A DNA stretch of 64,000 bases from an uncultured Parabacteroides sp. GTDB lineage: Bacteria; Bacteroidota; Bacteroidia; Bacteroidales; Tannerellaceae. Below the pieces are notes generated by a model. It was not told where the DNA came from. It was given only the letters and a program-made list of their open reading frames with translations, and searched no databases. A program made the position numbers and the translations under genes. How positions within the stretch are numbered: the stretch's first letter is position 1; each line of letters starts with the position of its first letter. Below are positions 8,532 through 16,979 of this stretch, piece by piece. The DNA lies in NCBI GenBank assembly GCA_910577325.1, contig CAJTMR010000002.1, forward strand, positions 1-64,000. The letters are read 5' to 3'.

Positions 8532-9551
8532 CTAATTGGCCGACTCGAACTGCCTCAGGAAACGAACATCGTTTTCGGAGAACATGCGCAAGTCTTTTAC
8601 TTGGTATTTCAGGTTTGTTATACGCTCGATACCCATTCCTAAAGCATAACCGGAATATACTTTACTATCGATACCGCAGTTTTCAAGCACATTCGGATCT
8701 ACCATACCGCAACCGAGGATTTCTACCCAGCCGGTTCCTTTGCAGAACGGGCATCCTTTTCCTCCACAGATGTTGCAGGAAATATCCATTTCGGCGGAAG
8801 GTTCGGTGAACGGGAAATAAGATGGACGCAAGCGGATTTTCGTATCTGCGCTGAACATTTCTTTGGCGAAGAAAAGCAAAGCCTGCTTCAGATCGGCAAA
8901 AGAAACGTTTTTGTCCACATACAAAGCTTCTACTTGATGGAAGAAACAATGCGCACGGTAAGAAATCGCTTCGTTACGATATACACGTCCCGGACAAATG
9001 ATACGAATAGGAGGCTCTTGGTTCTCCATGACACGTGTCTGTACGGAAGAAGTATGCGTACGAAGCAATACGTCCGGATTATGTTGGATGAAGAACGTAT
9101 CCTGCATGTCGCGGGCAGGGTGGTCTTCCGCAAAGTTCAGGGAAGAGAACACATGCCAGTCATCTTCTATTTCCGGTCCTTCGGCTATGCTGAATCCCAA
9201 ACGTCCGAAAATGTCGCAGATTTCTTTCTTTACGAGTGAAAGCGGATGACGGGTTCCTAATTCAATCGGATAGGCTGTACGGGTAAGGTCGATGTCATCG
9301 TCCGCCGTTTGTACATTCTCGAAGTTGGCTTTCAACTCGTTTATTTTATTTTGGGTTGCCTCTTTCAGTTTGTTGAGGTGCTGACCGACTTCACGCTTCT
9401 GATCAGCCGCTATATTGCGGAAATCATTCATCAGCAAGGATATTTCACCTTTTTTACTGAGGTATTTAATGCGTAATGCTTCGAGCTCTTCAGCGTTTGC
9501 CGCTTTCAGGTTCTCTACTTCCTTAAGCAGAGCGTTAATCTTATTGATCAT
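8532..9551 (-). CDS. pheS: Phenylalanine-tRNA ligase alpha subunit
   Basis: This 339-residue catalytic alpha subunit of the class II alpha2-beta2 enzyme charges tRNA-Phe. An N-terminal coiled-coil tRNA-binding arm (about residues 1-90) is followed by the class II core, including HTSSVQTR, the motif-2-like PIRIICPGRVYRNE and the C-terminal ALGMGIERI motif 3. A zinc-ribbon-like CNICGGKGCPFC segment is present, as in related bacterial PheS proteins. The pheT gene is not adjacent. A TAAATTTG -7 box lies 27 bp upstream of the start. Confidence 0.97.
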   Translation of the reverse strand: MINKINALLKEVENLKAANAEELEALRIKYLSKKGEISLLMNDFRNIAADQKREVGQHLNKLKEATQNKINELKANFENVQTADDDIDLTRTAYPIELGTRHPLSLVKKEICDIFGRLGFSIAEGPEIEDDWHVFSSLNFAEDHPARDMQDTFFIQHNPDVLLRTHTSSVQTRVMENQEPPIRIICPGRVYRNEAISYRAHCFFHQVEALYVDKNVSFADLKQALLFFAKEMFSADTKIRLRPSYFPFTEPSAEMDISCNICGGKGCPFCKGTGWVEILGCGMVDPNVLENCGIDSKVYSGYALGMGIERITNLKYQVKDLRMFSENDVRFLRQFESAN

Positions 9552-9577
9552 TTCTAATCATTTTTATTTTCAACGTG

Positions 9578-9585
9578 CAAATTTA
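9578..9585 (-). promoter_or_regulatory. Probable -7 box of the pheS promoter
   Basis: The minus strand reads TAAATTTG, matching the Bacteroidetes consensus TAnnTTTG, 27 bp upstream of the pheS ATG. No clear -33 TTTG was identified. Confidence 0.5.
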
Positions 9586-9659
9586 CTCCTTTCTTTGAAT
9601 ACTGCAACCGGTTATGGCGGGTTTTTTTGAAAAAAAGAGAGGCAAATGTCCGCTTTTTA

Positions 9660-10541
9660 TCAGAAATTGTAAGCTACACCAATACCTAAAACTTCTTTGA
9701 ACTGTATTTTTGCACCGTGTTTTTCGCCTTCGTCGGTGAAAGTTTTCACATCGTTGTCGTATTTGAGCGTGGTGTTGAGCGTGGCGTTGAGATATTTGTT
9801 GATCTTCATGTTGATCAGGAGATCCCAGTTTATGTCAACATTGCCGAACTGGTCGCTGTAAGGCGTGAAGAAATCCACGCTTGTGATAAAGCTGACGTTT
9901 TCCATGATCTTTTGTTCGGCTTTCGCTTTGATATAGGCTCCGAGTTCGGCTTTGAAACGGTCTCCGGGATCGACACCGAACGCGCCTTCATCGGACAGAT
10001 AGTCATCTTCTACAAATGTCAGTTTTCCTGCAAGTGGAGACATGTAGAGGGAATAATTGCTTTTCGGCCGGAAATCCATACCTAAAGATATATTGGAATA
10101 AGCGGGGGCAAAGAATTTGGAGATATAATGCGATTTGTCCGGATAATTGTAACCTTTATAGAATTGAGTGTTTAGGTCGGCCATCGCCGTGTAATACCAT
10201 TTTTCACTTGCTCGATAACCTAATTGGGTGGAAAAGGCGATCTTGTCGGAAGTCTTTTGTGCACCCAGTGACTTGTTTTTTGTCAATCCGTAGTCCAACC
10301 CAAGATTGCTGATCCATAGCCAGTTTCCGTTTTTGTGCGTGAGCGAACCGTTTAGGTAGGCATTCCCGGCAAAGGAGTTTTCGCCGCCAGCCGACCAGTT
10401 GCTGACGGCAGTTTGTGACATATTTATACCTGTGATACCTTTCAATACCCATTTTCCTTCTTCGTAACCTTTATCGTCTGCCTGGCTATAGCCGGCAATG
10501 CTTGCCATTGCGAGCGCTGCCGTTAAAAACATACGTTTCAT
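9660..10541 (-). CDS. DUF3078 outer-membrane protein
   Basis: This 293-residue protein starts with a signal peptide (about residues 1-20, ending near AGYSQA). The remainder is a DUF3078 beta-barrel-like domain with the family's GITGINMSQTAVSNWSAGGE block and alternating aromatic strands, ending in a C-terminal aromatic residue (VAYNF) as outer-membrane barrels do. The family is widespread in Bacteroidetes and has no established function. It is monocistronic by position, with 136 bp between it and pbpC. Confidence 0.88.
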   Translation of the reverse strand: MKRMFLTAALAMASIAGYSQADDKGYEEGKWVLKGITGINMSQTAVSNWSAGGENSFAGNAYLNGSLTHKNGNWLWISNLGLDYGLTKNKSLGAQKTSDKIAFSTQLGYRASEKWYYTAMADLNTQFYKGYNYPDKSHYISKFFAPAYSNISLGMDFRPKSNYSLYMSPLAGKLTFVEDDYLSDEGAFGVDPGDRFKAELGAYIKAKAEQKIMENVSFITSVDFFTPYSDQFGNVDINWDLLINMKINKYLNATLNTTLKYDNDVKTFTDEGEKHGAKIQFKEVLGIGVAYNF

Positions 10542-10677
10542 ATTAATCCTGTTTTTTAAAGTTGTTATTAATTAAAGATGTCTTTTATAAAAACAGGTGG
10601 TGCTTGCTTTTGTTTATCCGGATATCACGATTGGTCGTTCTATTTTTATTTGTAGAGTCGTATTGGTAAATGCTGGT

Positions 10678-13017
10678 TTATTTTACTTCGAATAATATTG
10701 TCTTTCGATTGCCTTGGTCGTCGATTAAAGTCAGGCGGTGTTTGCCGTGCGAAGCAGAACAACTGATTTGGTGATGGTCTGTCGTTTTGTCTATATAAGT
10801 GTTGTCGAGATGCCAGTAGAGGATGGCATCCGGACGGGCGTGGGCGGCTTTGAACACGAATTGTTCCCGTTTCTCGGAAAAACCTTTCGGAAGATAGAGG
10901 ATGGCGTTATGCTCCGGATAGATCAGTTCGATCTGGCGACTCCGGTCCTCGTTGCATCCAGGTTTCACCGGAGGCAGGGGCATGTAGTCGATATGATAGT
11001 TCTGGTAATAATATTCTTCGGCAGGTGGCAATACGAACCACGGGCGTGTGGTCATCTGGTTGACCGATTCGCAAGAACTATTTACCCGAAAACGACCATC
11101 GGCAGAAAGATGGACAAGCTGGTGGTAAGGACAAACTTCCGTCTTGTCGGCCGATCGAGGCATATAGAGTGTGTCCACTTGGTCGCAGATCGCAGAAGCC
11201 TTGTGCCCGCTGAGTCGGCAGATCGCCATCGGTTCGAGTTCGTCGTAAGGCACGTCGAACCAGCTGTTTCCCGGAAGCAGCGAGAACAGATCGAATAGGA
11301 CAGGAGCGGCATAGCCTACTCCTGTCAATCCCGGCCGACCTTCTCCCGAAGCGTTTCCCGCCCATACACCTACTGTATAGCGTGGAGTCGTTCCGATTGC
11401 CCAGGCATCCCGTTCGCCGTAGCTCGTTCCTGTTTTCCAGGCTACTTGTTTCATGGAACCGAACTGTTGCCAATCCGCTTCTTCTTCGGGGCGGTTCAGT
11501 GTCGACATCGCTTCGAAAGTGAACCAGATGGCTGCGGCGGAGAGGAGCGTTTTGTCTGCAAGCCTTTTGTCGGCGACGGATCGGATTGGATCAGGCGGAG
11601 GAGTTGGGAAAGGCGTGAGCGGATGGATATCAGCCGGATTGTACCGTCCGTTGTAAGTCCGGTAATGTGCGAGCGTACGTGCCAAGGAAGCATACATGCC
11701 AATGAGGTCCCACAGTGTCCCTTCAGCTCCTCCTAAGATCAGGGAAGCTCCGTAATGCTCTTCGGAGAAACGGAGCGTGGTCATTCCCAACTCTTTCAAT
11801 AGAGACATGAACCGTCCTGTGTTGTATGCTGAGAGCATTCGTACCAGTGGGACATTGAGCGAACGTTCGATTGCCCGGTGTGCCGGGACCACCCCGCAGA
11901 ATGTCTTGTTATAGTTTTGCGGCGAGAAGCCGTTCAGGTTGAGCGGCACGTCCGGCACGAGCGTGTTGGGGAGTAACTGTCCGTCATGCAGCATGGCGGC
12001 GTACAGGAAAGGTTTCAGTATACTACCCGTGCTGCGTGGCGACGTGATTATGTCGACCTGGTTCCCTTTGCGGTTATCGGCCTTGAAGGTGACATTTCCG
12101 GCATAGGCGAGCACTTCTCCTGTTTCGGTATCGGCGATGAGAGCGGCCAAGTTATGGATATGGTTGGAGGCATAGTCACGTGCGTAGCGGTTCACAGTCT
12201 CCTGTACCAAGCGTTGCAGTTTCTGTTTAACGGAGGTCGTGATGCGTGTTCCGGGAGTATCGGCAGCCAACCGTTCAAGCAGGTGGGGCGCGTCGTCGGG
12301 TAGGGGCAGGGGTGCTTCGGGAAGCGGTTCGAGGAGCGATAATTCGTATTCGGTTTTGTCGATAAACCCTTGTTCCTTCAATGTGGTTAGGAGCTTGTCA
12401 CGCTTGGCTTTCAGCCGTTCCCGGTTACGTCCGGGGTGGATCAGGGCTGGTGAGTTGGGCAGGACGGCAAGCGTGGCGTTTTCGGCCCACGAAAGGGTTG
12501 ATACACTTCGTCCGAAATAACGCCAAGCTGCCGCTTCGATACCTACGACATTGCCGCCGAAGGGGGCGTGCGAGGCGTAAAGGTTCAGGATTTCTTTCTT
12601 GTTGCGACTGGTTTCCAGCAGGAGAGCGTAGCCGGTCTCGACTATCTTTTCGTAAAAGGTACGGTTGCGGTTACCCCGTGCGATCCGTGCCAGTTGCATG
12701 GTGATCGTGCTACCTCCGCTAACGACCTTGCCACGGCGCAGGTTGGTCCGCATAGCACGGACGATGGCTACAGGGTCTATCCCGGGATGCAGGTAAAAGC
12801 GTTTGTCCTCGTATGCCAGCAGGCAGGTGACGAATTTGTCTGGGAGGCTGTCCGCTGGAGGAAAACGCCATTGTCCGTCCGGTGCGATCCGTGCTCCCAA
12901 GAGTTGCCTTTCGGAAGAATAAAGCAAGGTGGAACAGGCCTCAGGAAAGAGTGTCCGTGGGCCGATCAGGTATGAGAATATTCCTATTAGCAATTTTATG
13001 ATAATCAGAGAAAACAT
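10678..13017 (-). CDS. pbpC: Penicillin-binding protein 1C
   Basis: This 779-residue class A PBP has an N-terminal membrane anchor. A glycosyltransferase domain follows, with catalytic Glu70 in YEDKRFYLHPGID and the GGSTITMQLAR motif at 101-111. The transpeptidase domain has Ser332-x-x-Lys335 (STGSILKPF), SLN at 386-388 and KTG at 528-530. A C-terminal domain of the PBP1C type begins near residue 690. It polymerises and crosslinks peptidoglycan in the periplasm. In many bacteria pbpC sits beside an alpha-2-macroglobulin gene, but here its upstream side is an intergenic repeat region. A TACCTTTG -7 box lies 41 bp upstream. Confidence 0.95.
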   Translation of the reverse strand: MFSLIIIKLLIGIFSYLIGPRTLFPEACSTLLYSSERQLLGARIAPDGQWRFPPADSLPDKFVTCLLAYEDKRFYLHPGIDPVAIVRAMRTNLRRGKVVSGGSTITMQLARIARGNRNRTFYEKIVETGYALLLETSRNKKEILNLYASHAPFGGNVVGIEAAAWRYFGRSVSTLSWAENATLAVLPNSPALIHPGRNRERLKAKRDKLLTTLKEQGFIDKTEYELSLLEPLPEAPLPLPDDAPHLLERLAADTPGTRITTSVKQKLQRLVQETVNRYARDYASNHIHNLAALIADTETGEVLAYAGNVTFKADNRKGNQVDIITSPRSTGSILKPFLYAAMLHDGQLLPNTLVPDVPLNLNGFSPQNYNKTFCGVVPAHRAIERSLNVPLVRMLSAYNTGRFMSLLKELGMTTLRFSEEHYGASLILGGAEGTLWDLIGMYASLARTLAHYRTYNGRYNPADIHPLTPFPTPPPDPIRSVADKRLADKTLLSAAAIWFTFEAMSTLNRPEEEADWQQFGSMKQVAWKTGTSYGERDAWAIGTTPRYTVGVWAGNASGEGRPGLTGVGYAAPVLFDLFSLLPGNSWFDVPYDELEPMAICRLSGHKASAICDQVDTLYMPRSADKTEVCPYHQLVHLSADGRFRVNSSCESVNQMTTRPWFVLPPAEEYYYQNYHIDYMPLPPVKPGCNEDRSRQIELIYPEHNAILYLPKGFSEKREQFVFKAAHARPDAILYWHLDNTYIDKTTDHHQISCSASHGKHRLTLIDDQGNRKTILFEVK

Positions 13018-13057
13018 ACGGCGTATGATGGTTTAGTTGTCCTCTTAATTTTAACAG

Positions 13058-13065
13058 CAAAGGTA
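13058..13065 (-). promoter_or_regulatory. Probable -7 box of the pbpC promoter
   Basis: The minus strand reads TACCTTTG, an exact TAnnTTTG match, 41 bp before the pbpC start. Confidence 0.5.
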
Positions 13066-13256
13066 CGGTAAAAAGTTTGTTGTTATTGCTTTATCTGGAT
13101 GAAAGTGTTCTTTGCCGCTTTGGCCGAGTGGCAAGATGCCATTTATGCTTAAATCACTACAAGTATTATATGATTGATAATGTGATTTTTATGTTTACAT
13201 GGGCAAGAAAAACAGCCATCGGCGAAACGGGGGCGTTTAAATATAAAACGACCTTT

Positions 13257-13434
13257 TTCGCCGAATAAGATGCAAAAACAAGGCATAAAAACACCTCCAA
13301 CACGGCGGATAAACATCTGCACACCCCCGTAAAGGTCTCGTGCAGACCCGGGTCTGCACCTCTTTCGCACCCGGGTCTACATAGTGGGTACACCCGGGTC
13401 TCAAGCGGCTTTAAAAGCTGTTTTTGACAAAAGA
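13257..13434. repeat. Interspersed repeat, element A (right copy, inverted)
   Basis: This is the inverted partner of 1-177, sharing the GACCCGGGT motifs and the 51-bp identical end (here at 13384-13434). It lies in the 786-bp gap between pbpC and the isomerase gene. The two copies therefore face each other across about 13 kb of core genes. No gene is visible in the gap. Confidence 0.8.
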
Positions 13435-13542
13435 AAAGCCTGTCTTGATGAAAAAAGAAGCCGTTTTAACAGTTTTTGCACCTGTTCCCGGACGGTCTCT
13501 GTTTTTATCGTATGATTGATACACAGGATATTATCGTTTTAC

Positions 13543-13595
13543 ACCATGATGGTTATGATAGATGAATGATAGTTCAAAACGGCTACTATCATTCC
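13543..13595. repeat. Hairpin repeat, element B (right copy)
   Basis: ATGATAGT and ACTATCAT form a perfect 8-bp stem around an 11-base loop (13564-13590). The flanking sequence matches 233-285. It has no T-run and no nearby coding sequence. Confidence 0.55.
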
Positions 13596-13628
13596 ATAAT
13601 ATATTGGTTTAAACCGATATACAGACGG

Positions 13629-13731
13629 ATATGATAGTATGATAGTTGTTTTTGCAAAAACATTCATGTAGTTAGTCCGCATCGGTGGCGAAAACGGATG
13701 GACGCTTTATGATTTTGGTACGGTTGCCCTG
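13629..13731. repeat. Repeat element C (intergenic copy) with a 16-bp palindrome
   Basis: About 103 bp match the reverse complement of 33096-33197 at roughly 90% identity by eye. The element includes the perfect palindrome TGTTTTTGCAAAAACA (13647-13662) beside GATAGTATGATAG. At the other copy this sequence is the last 20 codons of the RND pump gene plus its downstream region. Here it is non-coding and ends about 70 bp before the isomerase start. Confidence 0.8.
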
Positions 13732-13773
13732 ACTTTTTACCATAATAATGAAATAATTTCCAAAATAAAATCA

Positions 13774-13781
13774 TATCTTTG
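13774..13781 (+). promoter_or_regulatory. Probable -7 box for the isomerase gene
   Basis: TATCTTTG matches TAnnTTTG and lies 22 bp upstream of the ATG at 13804. Confidence 0.55.
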
Positions 13782-13803
13782 GCACACTCTAATTTAATAG
13801 ACC

Positions 13804-14745
13804 ATGATAAATAGAAGAAATTTTTTGAAAAATGCATCCCTGTTTACGTTGGGTGGCCTGATGGCCGGTAAGGCAGGAGATGCTGTTGCAGCACAGTCTG
13901 CGACAGCTTTTGTCGCCTCGAAAGCGGCAGTTAAGAATATCGGTTTACAAATCTATTCTTTGGGCAATGAGTTGTATGAGGATGTTCCGGAAGGAATGAA
14001 AAAACTGAAAAAGATGGGTTATCAGACCATTGAACTTGCCGGTTATGGCAAGGGTAAGATCCGTGATATCGAATTGATGGACTTTAAGAAGATGGCGACC
14101 GATGCTGGTATCAGTATCTTGAGTTCGCATGTGAATCCTCCTGTTTACGAGTACACGAAAAACAATCTGAATACAATAAAGGAATTCTGGAAGAAGACGG
14201 CTGACGACCATGCCAAGTTGGGTGTGAAATATTTGGTTCAGCCTGGCCAGCCCAGTACTCGTAATGTGGAGGAAACGAAATATGTCTGTGAGGTTTTCAA
14301 TGAGGTTGGAGAGATTGTGAAAGCGGCCGGTATACCGTTTGGTTATCATAATCACGATATGGAATTTGCTAAAGTGGTTTCTGGAGGCAAGGAAATGAAA
14401 TTCGGACGTAACAACAAGGGAGAAAAGGTGTATGACATCTTTTTGGCAAATACTGACCCATCATTGGTTTTCTTTGAGATGGATGTTTATTGGGCTGTTA
14501 TGGGTCAGCAGGATCCGGTCGAATATCTCACGAAATATGCCGACCGTATCAAAGTACTCCATATCAAAGACCGCTATGTCTTGGGAGATTCCGGCATGAT
14601 GAATTTCGAGCAGATATTTAAGCATTTCTATGTAAACGGGCATAAAGATTTTTTTGTGGAAATGGAAGGTACGGGTAGCGGCCATCAGTTTGAAGGTGTG
14701 AGAAAGAGTGCCGATTACTTGCTGAAATCTTCGTTCGTAAAATAA
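13804..14745 (+). CDS. Tat-exported sugar phosphate isomerase/epimerase family protein
   Basis: This 313-residue protein begins with a twin-arginine signal (NRRNFLKNASLFTLGG) and an Ala-rich cleavage region near residue 30. The rest is a xylose-isomerase-like/AP-endonuclease-2 TIM barrel. Likely metal-site segments are YHNHDMEF, the acidic FFEMDVYWA and HIKDRY. Family members isomerise or epimerise sugars or act on related substrates. The substrate cannot be told from sequence. Export points to processing of diet- or host-derived sugars in the periplasm. The gene appears monocistronic and is followed by a double hairpin. Confidence 0.85.
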   Translation: MINRRNFLKNASLFTLGGLMAGKAGDAVAAQSATAFVASKAAVKNIGLQIYSLGNELYEDVPEGMKKLKKMGYQTIELAGYGKGKIRDIELMDFKKMATDAGISILSSHVNPPVYEYTKNNLNTIKEFWKKTADDHAKLGVKYLVQPGQPSTRNVEETKYVCEVFNEVGEIVKAAGIPFGYHNHDMEFAKVVSGGKEMKFGRNNKGEKVYDIFLANTDPSLVFFEMDVYWAVMGQQDPVEYLTKYADRIKVLHIKDRYVLGDSGMMNFEQIFKHFYVNGHKDFFVEMEGTGSGHQFEGVRKSADYLLKSSFVK

Positions 14746-14866
14746 TATCTGAATTAAGGATTGAAAAATTTGAAGTTGGGAAGATGCGTCAATCTTTTGG
14801 ATCACTTGAATTTCTATATTTATTCGCATTAGCCTCCCCTCAAAAAAAGAGGTTGTGTCAAAAAAA

Positions 14867-14930
14867 TGAACTGCACCCCAAAAGTTAGACACCAAACTTT
14901 TGGGGCTGTTCACTTTTGGACAGCCCCTTT
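14867..14930. mobile_element. Overlapping hairpins resembling an insertion-sequence end
   Basis: The sequence starts TGAACTGCACCCCAAAAGTTAGAC, which resembles IS3-family (IS150-group) terminal repeats as I remember them. A perfect 11-bp stem joins 14876-14886 to 14895-14905. It overlaps a second perfect 8-bp stem, GGGGCTGT/ACAGCCCC (14902-14909 with 14920-14927), followed by TTTCT. There is no transposase. It is either a solo IS end or remnant, or a two-sided terminator between the isomerase gene and the converging DJ-1 gene. Nothing else is evident in 14746-15016. Confidence 0.45.
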
Positions 14931-15016
14931 CTATCAATTATGAGAATAATTCCGATTACATGATATCGCGTTCACGTATGCCTTGGTCGGGTTACAGCGT
15001 TGTTGAGTTGTGGATG

Positions 15017-15562
15017 TTACAAAAGTAATCCTGCCGCCACCTCTTCTTCAATCGCATCATTCTTGATGGCTGCGACTAAGGCAAGAGCGAAATTCATGAC
15101 TACTCCGGGACCTTTGCCGGTTATCACGTTGTCGGAAACTTCAACGGCTTCACTTGTGACGTTCGCGCCGATCAGTTTCGGTTCAAAACCGGGATAGCAG
15201 GTTGCGTTACGGCCTTTTAATAGGCCGAGTCCGCCCAATACCATAGGAGCTGCACAGATTGCTGCCACGATACGACCTTCGCGGTATTGTTGTAGCAATG
15301 CTTTTTTGACTGTCTCCGAATTATTCAGGTTCGATGCGCCTGGCATACCTCCAGGGAGAATAAGGGCATCGGCATCGTTTAACAGGGCATTGTCCAATAT
15401 CGTGTCGGCAATGACCGGTACATTGTGTGCACCGATGACTATAGGATCGGCCGTGATGGAAACAGTTGTAACTTCGATTCCGCCACGACGCAGAATATCG
15501 ACAGTACCCAAGGCTTCCATTTCTTCGAACCCGTTAGCTAAGAATACAATTGCTTTTTTCAT
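15017..15562 (-). CDS. DJ-1/PfpI family protein (YajL-like)
   Basis: This 181-residue DJ-1 superfamily protein has the nucleophilic cysteine at residue 103 in the AAICAAP elbow, a conserved acidic residue in NGFEEMEA near the N-terminus, and LPGGMPGA at 69-76. Relatives act as redox-sensing chaperones or glyoxalase-like enzymes, and the exact activity is unsettled for the family. It starts 7 bp after the tonB stop, which indicates that it is the last gene of the exbB-exbD-tonB transcript. Confidence 0.92.
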   Translation of the reverse strand: MKKAIVFLANGFEEMEALGTVDILRRGGIEVTTVSITADPIVIGAHNVPVIADTILDNALLNDADALILPGGMPGASNLNNSETVKKALLQQYREGRIVAAICAAPMVLGGLGLLKGRNATCYPGFEPKLIGANVTSEAVEVSDNVITGKGPGVVMNFALALVAAIKNDAIEEEVAAGLLL

Positions 15563-15569
15563 ATTGTTT

Positions 15570-16424
15570 TTATTTTAGTTTATACAGATAAGTGATCGTA
15601 CCACTTTGGTTGTTCGCTCCGCTGATACTGTTGAACTTGGCTCGTTTGGCCGCATCCAAAGCACTTTTACGCATAGAACCGTTGTCGATATTGGTTCCCT
15701 TGCCTATTTCTGCGAATAAAACATTTCCTTTCGGATCTACCGTTATGTTGATTACGATTCGTCCTTCTTCCTGGATCGTGTAGGCAGGACGGGGAAGTCC
15801 CCCTGCGCCGATTGAACGTCCGTTCAGGTTGAATGAGCCGTAACCTCCCACGCCTTCGTTGGCCCCGTGATCGGAATTACCGAACGGGCTACCTTGATTA
15901 CCGGTTCCAGTTTTGGCATCTCCTTGGCTGTTACCTTCTTGACTGCCTATGCCGAAAGCTCCTGCGACCTTGTTGCTGATGGCCTGCTCTTTCTTGCGTC
16001 GCTCTTCCAAGAGACGTTTCCTTTCGGCTTCCTCTTTGCGGATACGTTCTTTTTCAGCTTCCTCTTTCCGTCTCTCTTCCTCTTCTTTCTTGCGTAGTTC
16101 TTCTTTCTCTTTTTTCTTTTTAGCTTCTTCGATCGCAACGCTTTCCTCCATATTCTGTGTTACCAGTTCTTCTTTGGGTGTTTCAACCTTCGGTTTGGGT
16201 ACTGGAGGAGGGGGAGTAGTCGTTTCCTGAGGAGGCTCTTGTCCGGTATATTTAGGTTCGAATGTTCCTGCTGCAGCATTGACATTCCCGAAGTTCACCA
16301 GGATACCGCCATCCTCATCGGGCACAACGGTCTTTAGGACCGTAAGCCCCAGTATCAGCAGAATGAACAGGTGGAGAGCTATCGAACCGGCTATGCCGTA
16401 TATGTCATCTTTATTTAATTTCAT
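15570..16424 (-). CDS. TonB-family energy transducer with TolA-like linker
   Basis: This 284-residue protein has one N-terminal membrane helix (about residues 12-32), a Pro-rich stretch (PPPPVPKPK) and a long charged Lys/Glu/Arg coiled coil (about residues 95-150). It ends in a TonB C-terminal-like domain with GRIVINITVDPKGNV. It transmits proton-motive force from ExbB/ExbD to outer-membrane receptors, or plays a TolA-like role. The coiled coil makes it intermediate between TonB and TolA. It lies downstream of exbD, separated by a perfect AT-rich dyad. Confidence 0.9.
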   Translation of the reverse strand: MKLNKDDIYGIAGSIALHLFILLILGLTVLKTVVPDEDGGILVNFGNVNAAAGTFEPKYTGQEPPQETTTPPPPVPKPKVETPKEELVTQNMEESVAIEEAKKKKEKEELRKKEEEERRKEEAEKERIRKEEAERKRLLEERRKKEQAISNKVAGAFGIGSQEGNSQGDAKTGTGNQGSPFGNSDHGANEGVGGYGSFNLNGRSIGAGGLPRPAYTIQEEGRIVINITVDPKGNVLFAEIGKGTNIDNGSMRKSALDAAKRAKFNSISGANNQSGTITYLYKLK

Positions 16425-16448
16425 GATTTATGAATTATAATTTGTGAA

Positions 16449-16493
16449 TTATGAATTATGATTTATCATCGACACATAAATCATAATTCATAA
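16449..16493. repeat. AT-rich perfect 18-bp dyad between exbD and tonB
   Basis: Arms at 16449-16466 and 16476-16493 are perfect complements around a 9-base loop. They are built from TTATGAATTATGATTTAT-type units. A related dyad sits between exbB and exbD. Confidence 0.75.
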
Positions 16494-16500
16494 ATCTCAA

Positions 16501-16911
16501 CTATTTCTGCGCTCGTGTGGCAAGCACCATCTTGAATTTATTCTGGTTTGCGATGTTCAGAATACGCACGATTTCTTTATAAGGAACCGTTTCGTCTGCA
16601 TATAAAGCTACAAACATCTCGGGCTCTTTTGCATAACTGTCTTGCAGGAATGGTGTGATCTCTTCGAATGACACCCGTTTTTCCCGCTGGTTACCGAAAG
16701 CAACATAGTAATTCAGATTCGCATCTATCGTGACACGCGTGAGTGGCTTGGCCGCTGTCTGCTTTTGTGCCTGCGGGAGTGTCACCTTGATGGCGTTCGG
16801 AATTACCACTGTGGAGGTAACCATAAAGAAAATCAGCAGTAGAAATATAACGTCCGTCATGGAAGCCATGCTGAAGCTTTCATTTACTTTTGTTCTTCGT
16901 TTTAAAGCCAT
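16501..16911 (-). CDS. exbD: ExbD/TolR biopolymer transport protein
   Basis: This 136-residue protein has a single N-terminal transmembrane helix (about residues 18-40, SMTDVIFLLLIFFMVTSTVV) that carries the conserved aspartate of ExbD/TolR (SMASMTDVIF) needed for proton-driven energy coupling. The C-terminal periplasmic domain follows and length is normal. It sits between exbB and tonB, with AT-rich dyads in both gaps. Confidence 0.93.
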   Translation of the reverse strand: MALKRRTKVNESFSMASMTDVIFLLLIFFMVTSTVVIPNAIKVTLPQAQKQTAAKPLTRVTIDANLNYYVAFGNQREKRVSFEEITPFLQDSYAKEPEMFVALYADETVPYKEIVRILNIANQNKFKMVLATRAQK

Positions 16912-16922
16912 AACATTTGAGT

Positions 16923-16974
16923 TATGATTTATGATTTATGATTGTACCTGTCACGGGATAAATCATAAATCATA
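16923..16974. repeat. AT-rich perfect 17-bp dyad between exbB and exbD
   Basis: TATGATTTATGATTTAT at 16923-16939 is perfectly complementary to 16958-16974, with an 18-base loop. The unit is the same as in the exbD-tonB gap, so the two intercistronic regions probably share an origin. Confidence 0.75.
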
Positions 16975-16979
16975 AATCT

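Noticed and set aside
13111..13145. GCCGCTTTGGCCGAGTGGCAAGATGCC looked like the 5' half of a tRNA (Leu/Ser type).
   Set aside because: No anticodon arm, T-arm or acceptor complement follows at the right spacing.
13149..13393. Two overlapping minus-strand open frames in the right repeat.
   Set aside because: They differ in sequence and frame from the left copy, as expected of non-coding DNA.
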